The position numbers and the translations under genes are program-made. 18,746 bases of DNA from Fibrobacteraceae bacterium (GTDB taxonomy: Bacteria; Fibrobacterota; Fibrobacteria; Fibrobacterales; Fibrobacteraceae). The notes under the pieces were generated by a model. It ran no database searches. It saw only the letters and a list, made by a program, of their open reading frames with translations, and was not told the origin of the DNA. Position 1 is the first letter of the stretch; every line of letters starts with the position of its first letter. The stretch lies in assembly GCA_021443045.1 (NCBI GenBank), contig JABUUT010000012.1:1-18746 (forward strand), in the 5' to 3' direction. Positions 16,059 to 18,746 of the stretch are shown in pieces.

Positions 16059-16258
16059 CACTGGTCGTAGTCCAGGTCCTCAGCATAGTCAGACCAGATT
16101 TGATCCCTTTTAAAAGTGGGATTGTCAAAGTCAACTTCTTCATCAACTTCTTCTTCTTCTTCTTCAATTTCCTCTGGTTCTTCTTCATTAGGGAATGGAA
16201 CGCTGCTATCAAAACCATCTCCCTTGGGGCGACGACCAAACTGGTAACTGAAACTCAT
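16058..16258 (-). CDS. Small acidic protein (66 aa)
   Basis: The 66-residue protein begins MSFSYQFGRRPKGDGFDS. It has a central run of Glu and Asp (about residues 24-43) encoded by a TTC repeat on the plus strand, and ends DQIWSDYAEDLDYDQ. It has no signal peptide and no membrane span, and it is probably disordered. ATG at 16258 has a clear AAGGAG eight bases upstream, which overlaps the stop of the 52-residue gene. A longer reading from TTG at 16333 was rejected for that reason. Its TGA overlaps the transglycosylase ATG. Function unknown; position suggests a partner or regulator of the wall enzyme. Confidence 0.65.
   Translation of the reverse strand: MSFSYQFGRRPKGDGFDSSVPFPNEEEPEEIEEEEEEVDEEVDFDNPTFKRDQIWSDYAEDLDYDQ
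16148..16165. repeat. TTC/GAA trinucleotide repeat, six units
   Basis: Six perfect TTC units on the plus strand encode a run of Glu in the minus-strand 66-residue protein. Slippage by whole units would only change the length of the acidic run. Confidence 0.9.
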
Positions 16259-16271
16259 AAAAGGGTCTCCT

Positions 16272-16430
16272 TCATTGTGTAACTCGTTCAACACCAAACC
16301 AAATGACACCACAAAGAATAAAGGCTGCGGCAATCTGCAACAGAATTATAAACCTGTTCACACGATAAGCCCTTTGCTTTCTTGTACTCCAAAAGGGTGT
16401 TTCTTTTTTGTTTGGTTGCTTTTCTTTCAC
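16272..16430 (-). CDS. Hidden small membrane protein (52 aa, GTG start)
   Basis: The minus strand is open from GTG at 16430 to TGA at 16274-16272. The product begins MKEKQPNKKETPFWSTRKQR, then AYRVNRF, then one strong hydrophobic span at about residues 28-47 (IILLQIAAAFILCGVIWFGV), and ends ERVTQ. The basic N-terminus should stay in the cytoplasm. Support for a real gene: a convincing membrane topology, a stop that merges with the ribosome binding site of the next gene (TGAAGGAG), and a TATATT eight bases before the GTG. There is no ribosome binding site of its own, so it may be translated from a leaderless message. Family unknown. It would be the first gene of the operon ending in the transglycosylase. 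Confidence 0.6.
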   Translation of the reverse strand: MKEKQPNKKETPFWSTRKQRAYRVNRFIILLQIAAAFILCGVIWFGVERVTQ

Positions 16431-16438
16431 GAAAACGA

Positions 16439-16444
16439 AATATA
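16439..16444 (-). promoter_or_regulatory. Candidate -10 element (TATATT) of the 52 aa-66 aa-transglycosylase operon
   Basis: TATATT on the minus strand (within GTATATATTTCG) ends eight bases before the GTG at 16430. A TTGCTG at 16466-16461 lies 16 bases upstream as a poor -35 match. Transcription would begin at or within a base or two of the GTG. The rest of the divergent region up to 16519 is AT-rich, and no clear promoter for the plus-strand gene was identified. Confidence 0.35.
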
Positions 16445-16519
16445 TACATAAACTTTATAACAGCAATGGATAGAAACGAAAAAATGTAAATTTTAAGGGT
16501 ATTTTCGTGTGTTTTTTGG

Positions 16520-18598
16520 ATGAATCGATTTATTGTAGTCATTTTAGCCCTATCTTCGGCACTGTTTTCCCAAACAGCGCTTCCTTTAAACACGGAAGGA
16601 ATTAGGGTTCCCTCAGCTAAGACTCTGGAACAGGGGCACTTTTATGTAAGCGGCCTCTACGGCTTTATCAGCGATGGTGAAGCCTTGTCGGTAACAGAAA
16701 GCTACACAGCCACTTTGGGAGGCGAAGTTACAGACATCAACCAGAATACGGCCGCCGGAAACGGGAACATAGAACTGAGCTATGGCATTTGGGATTTTTT
16801 GGAATTGAACCTGGCCCTGCCCATTTATTACGAAAGCGAAACCAACGGAACCCAGTACGAGGGTATGGCAATTGGCGATTTTAGAGCCTCCCTAAAGGCA
16901 AGTACCCCCATCAAACCCGTCTACATAGCCTTGGGACTTAGTATTTTTGCGCCCAGCGGAGACAGAGAAAAAGGGTTTAGACCGCGCCACAGCTGGTACA
17001 TTAAGCAAGACGAACGCTCTTACGCCTACACAGCAGGGGAAACCGCCGCCGCTGGTACGGTTTATTTGACCATTGATATTATGGATAAACTAATACAGTG
17101 GAATTCCTTTGGCGGTTTTGTTTCCACCATTAGTGCGTCCAGTTACGCCATGCTTTGGGGCACCGGTTTTAGCCTTAACCTTATTGATGTTGTTTCCCTC
17201 AATATAGAAATTTCGGGAGAAACCCCCTTTGACCAAGAAATTGAATCTAAAACATTCCTGAACAACGGACTTTGGCTCACCACTGGGTTTCACCTGCACC
17301 TGCCACATGCCACCACCCTTATTTTTGGGGTAGACTTTGGCATTAACTTTATAAGAGAAATCGATGAAGAGGATGGTGTAAAAGTTATACGTAAAAATAA
17401 TGACAAAGAAATTCAGTACATTATTCCAGGAACTCCTAAAATTGGAATTAACCTAGGGTTAAGCAAGGAATTTAACTTTAGCTGGAAGGACTCCGACAAC
17501 GACGGAATACCCGACCGCAAGGATTTTTGCCCCGGTTCTGCGGCAGGCATTACCGTAAATAGCCGTGGTTGCCCCGTTGATAAAGACCAGGACGGAGTTT
17601 TAGACATTATTGATGACTGTTCCGACACCCCATTGGGAGTGAATGTAGACTACTTTGGATGCCCCCTGGATGAAGACCAAGATAGTGTTCCCGACTATAT
17701 GGACAAATGCCCAGGAACCCCGGCAGGTGAGGCCGTTGATGAGAATGGCTGTAAAAAAGACAGCGACAATGACGGTATAGACGACAACAGCGACCGATGC
17801 CCAGGAACGATATTCAACATGACTGTGGATGAGGTGGGTTGCCCCCTGGATAGCGACGGGGATGGGGTTATGAATGCCAAGGATTCCTGCCCCAATACCC
17901 CAGCGGGAATTTCTGTAGACTCCATAGGATGCCCCCTGGATATGGACAAGGACGGCATACCCGATGACATTGATCGATGCCCCAATGGAGAAATTGGCGA
18001 AATTGTAGATTCCCTGGGGTGCCCCGCCGATTCCGATAAGGATGGGGTTCCAGATTCCAAGGACCAATGCCCCAACACCATGGAAGCAATTCCAGTGAAT
18101 CAGTTTGGCTGCCCCTTGGATGGAGATGGCGATGGCGTGCCCGACGGCCTTGACAAATGCCCCAACACCCCAGAAAAAGCCCCTGTAGATACACTGGGCT
18201 GCCCCATCGACTCCGATGGAGATGGCATACACGATTATTTAGACAAATGCCCCAGCACTTTTAAAGACATTACCGTAGATAGCCAAGGATGCCCCACCGA
18301 TCCTCGCCTCAATCTAAACCTTATTGCTCAAAAAGTGGCATTTTTGCCAAATTCCAATGATTTGACCAACTCCAGTTTCACCGCCCTAAACGATGTGGTG
18401 CAGCTCATGCGCCAATACCCCATTAATCTGGAAATTCAGGGGCTTAATGCAGGCCACCTTTCCACCATAGTCTTTTACCTAGAAAGCAAAGGAATTTTAA
18501 AAAATAGGATTAATGCCCGCAGCTTTATTACCGAACTCCCTCAAGACGAAGAATACAAGAACTGGAACAAAAAAGGCATTCGGTTTATACCTAGATAG
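16520..18598 (+). CDS. OmpA-like outer-membrane protein with nine thrombospondin type 3 repeats
   Basis: The 692-residue protein has a signal peptide (residues 1 to about 17, ALFSQ), then a beta-barrel region to about 320 with alternating strands and aromatic girdles (YGIWDFLELNLALPIYY). Residues 324-593 hold nine consecutive repeats of exactly 30 residues with the pattern DxDxDGxxDxxDxCP and a second Cys before 'P', the calcium-binding TSP3 fold. The C-terminal domain (about 594-692) aligns with OmpA at its start (VAFLPNSNDLTNSSFTALND) and end (YLESKGILKNRINARSF). The middle, with the peptidoglycan-binding Asp and Arg (TD..G...N..LS..RA), is missing. It therefore probably no longer grips the wall by the usual mode. 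ATG at 16520 has no ribosome binding site. It is divergent from the transglycosylase operon. Confidence 0.85.
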   Translation: MNRFIVVILALSSALFSQTALPLNTEGIRVPSAKTLEQGHFYVSGLYGFISDGEALSVTESYTATLGGEVTDINQNTAAGNGNIELSYGIWDFLELNLALPIYYESETNGTQYEGMAIGDFRASLKASTPIKPVYIALGLSIFAPSGDREKGFRPRHSWYIKQDERSYAYTAGETAAAGTVYLTIDIMDKLIQWNSFGGFVSTISASSYAMLWGTGFSLNLIDVVSLNIEISGETPFDQEIESKTFLNNGLWLTTGFHLHLPHATTLIFGVDFGINFIREIDEEDGVKVIRKNNDKEIQYIIPGTPKIGINLGLSKEFNFSWKDSDNDGIPDRKDFCPGSAAGITVNSRGCPVDKDQDGVLDIIDDCSDTPLGVNVDYFGCPLDEDQDSVPDYMDKCPGTPAGEAVDENGCKKDSDNDGIDDNSDRCPGTIFNMTVDEVGCPLDSDGDGVMNAKDSCPNTPAGISVDSIGCPLDMDKDGIPDDIDRCPNGEIGEIVDSLGCPADSDKDGVPDSKDQCPNTMEAIPVNQFGCPLDGDGDGVPDGLDKCPNTPEKAPVDTLGCPIDSDGDGIHDYLDKCPSTFKDITVDSQGCPTDPRLNLNLIAQKVAFLPNSNDLTNSSFTALNDVVQLMRQYPINLEIQGLNAGHLSTIVFYLESKGILKNRINARSFITELPQDEEYKNWNKKGIRFIPR
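17489..18298 (+). repeat. Nine tandem 90-base units encoding TSP3 repeats
   Basis: Nine in-frame units of exactly 90 bases run without gaps. The protein motif is conserved in each, with two Cys per unit (repeat positions 14 and 28). DNA identity between units is only moderate, so the array is old and held by selection on the protein. Unit 3 has DEDQDSVPD in place of the DG pair, and unit 5 has Asn in place of an Asp ligand. Confidence 0.9.
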
Positions 18599-18602
18599 AT
18601 AT

Positions 18603-18707
18603 CAGCCATTAGCGGTGTCATTCTGAAGGTATCAATTATTGATGGTTAATTATAAATGATTAATGGCTGTCATCCTGAAGGGCACACGCCGTGAAGGATC
18701 CAGTGAA
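18603..18707. repeat. Intergenic repeat region with direct and inverted copies
   Basis: TGTCATTCTGAAGG (18616-18629) and TGTCATCCTGAAGG (18668-18681) are direct repeats with one mismatch. The second continues into GTGAAGGATCCAGTG. CAGCCATTA (18603-18611) is the exact inverse of TAATGGCTG (18661-18669). ATCAAT-T-ATTGAT is a small palindrome between them. The second copy resembles the 'GTCATCCTGA...GAAGGATCCAG' sequence that I recall as frequent between genes in Fibrobacter. No gene was seen from 18599 to the end. Confidence 0.5.
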
Positions 18708-18719
18708 TGTCCATTTAGA

Positions 18720-18746
18720 CTATAGAACGGACCTTTGGTCCTATAG
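18720..18746 (+). terminator. Possible terminator hairpin at the window edge
   Basis: GGACC (18729-18733) and GGTCC (18737-18741) pair around TTT. The flanks CTATAG and TATAG can extend the stem with an AAC bulge. It lies about 120 bases after the OmpA-like gene. The window ends at the hairpin, so a T run cannot be checked. Confidence 0.4.

Noticed and set aside
16259..16333. Longer form of the acidic protein starting at TTG 16333
   Set aside because: It covers the hidden 52-residue gene in another frame, while the ATG at 16258 has a strong AAGGAG.
16288..16593. Minus-strand frame of about 100 residues with one hydrophobic segment
   Set aside because: It runs into the start of the OmpA-like gene, has no ribosome binding site, and uses a different frame from the better-supported 52-residue gene.
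17489..18298. Regular 90-base periodic repeat that could be mistaken for a CRISPR or minisatellite array
   Set aside because: It is inside one open frame and the period encodes a 30-residue TSP3 motif. Units differ at the DNA level and there are no identical repeats with unique spacers.
1..18746. Horizontally acquired island, phage or defence system
   Set aside because: No integrase, transposase, tRNA boundary or toxin/nuclease gene is seen. Gene content is housekeeping and envelope, with even codon style except for the first 168 bases.

Overview
The window reads as ordinary chromosome from a Gram-negative bacterium of the Fibrobacter type. The assignment rests on gene style and gene content, not on a marker gene. 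It has Ser-rich 'CGDDSSS' lipoproteins, GLUG repeats, an OmpA-like barrel carrying nine thrombospondin type 3 repeats, a DUF3450/ExbB/ExbD/TonB cluster, and an intergenic 'GTCATCCTGA...GGATCCAG' repeat that I associate from memory with Fibrobacter genomes. No rRNA, tRNA, CRISPR array, insertion sequence or phage gene was found. Gene density is very high, and no stretch over 300 bases lacks a gene.

Layout. The first 168 bases are the end of an unidentified plus-strand gene. Next come three tightly packed plus-strand genes (202-2075): a 60-residue single-span membrane protein, a MauE/DoxX-type membrane protein and a membrane-anchored HExxH metallopeptidase. Facing them is a minus-strand pair (2072-4207), a secreted parvulin-type foldase gene followed by prfB. 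prfB carries the classical programmed +1 frameshift, so its true start is 3191 and not the apparent start of the downstream frame.

The centre (4328-11998, minus strand) is the main functional unit. It runs DUF3450 protein, ExbB with a long periplasmic coiled coil (TtpC type), ExbB, ExbD, TonB and a TPR protein, most of them overlapping or nearly touching. This is the gene order of the Vibrio TonB2/TtpC energy-transduction systems. After a leader with two back-to-back inverted repeats come a GLUG-repeat lipoprotein and a helical-repeat cytoplasmic protein. The proteins should convert proton-motive force into mechanical work on the outer membrane, but nothing here names the substrate.

Upstream, an ankyrin-repeat lipoprotein (minus) ends at a good intrinsic terminator and is divergent from a secreted, probable outer-membrane protein (12998-13786, plus). 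That gene overlaps tail to tail with a large MltD-like lytic transglycosylase with five LysM domains. The transglycosylase is the last gene of a small operon that also holds a 66-residue acidic protein and a 52-residue membrane protein that is easily missed because it is short and starts with GTG. Divergent from this operon is the OmpA-like protein with TSP3 repeats, whose C-terminal OmpA domain has lost the peptidoglycan-binding core. The window closes in an intergenic repeat region.

Much of the content concerns the cell envelope: foldase, TonB motor, lipoproteins, peptidoglycan hydrolase and outer-membrane barrels. I see no convincing wholly new system. The most useful observations are the prfB recoding site, the TonB2-like operon with its linked genes, the hidden small membrane gene, the eroded OmpA domain, and a recurring TATATT element that in two places sits directly before a start codon without a ribosome binding site.
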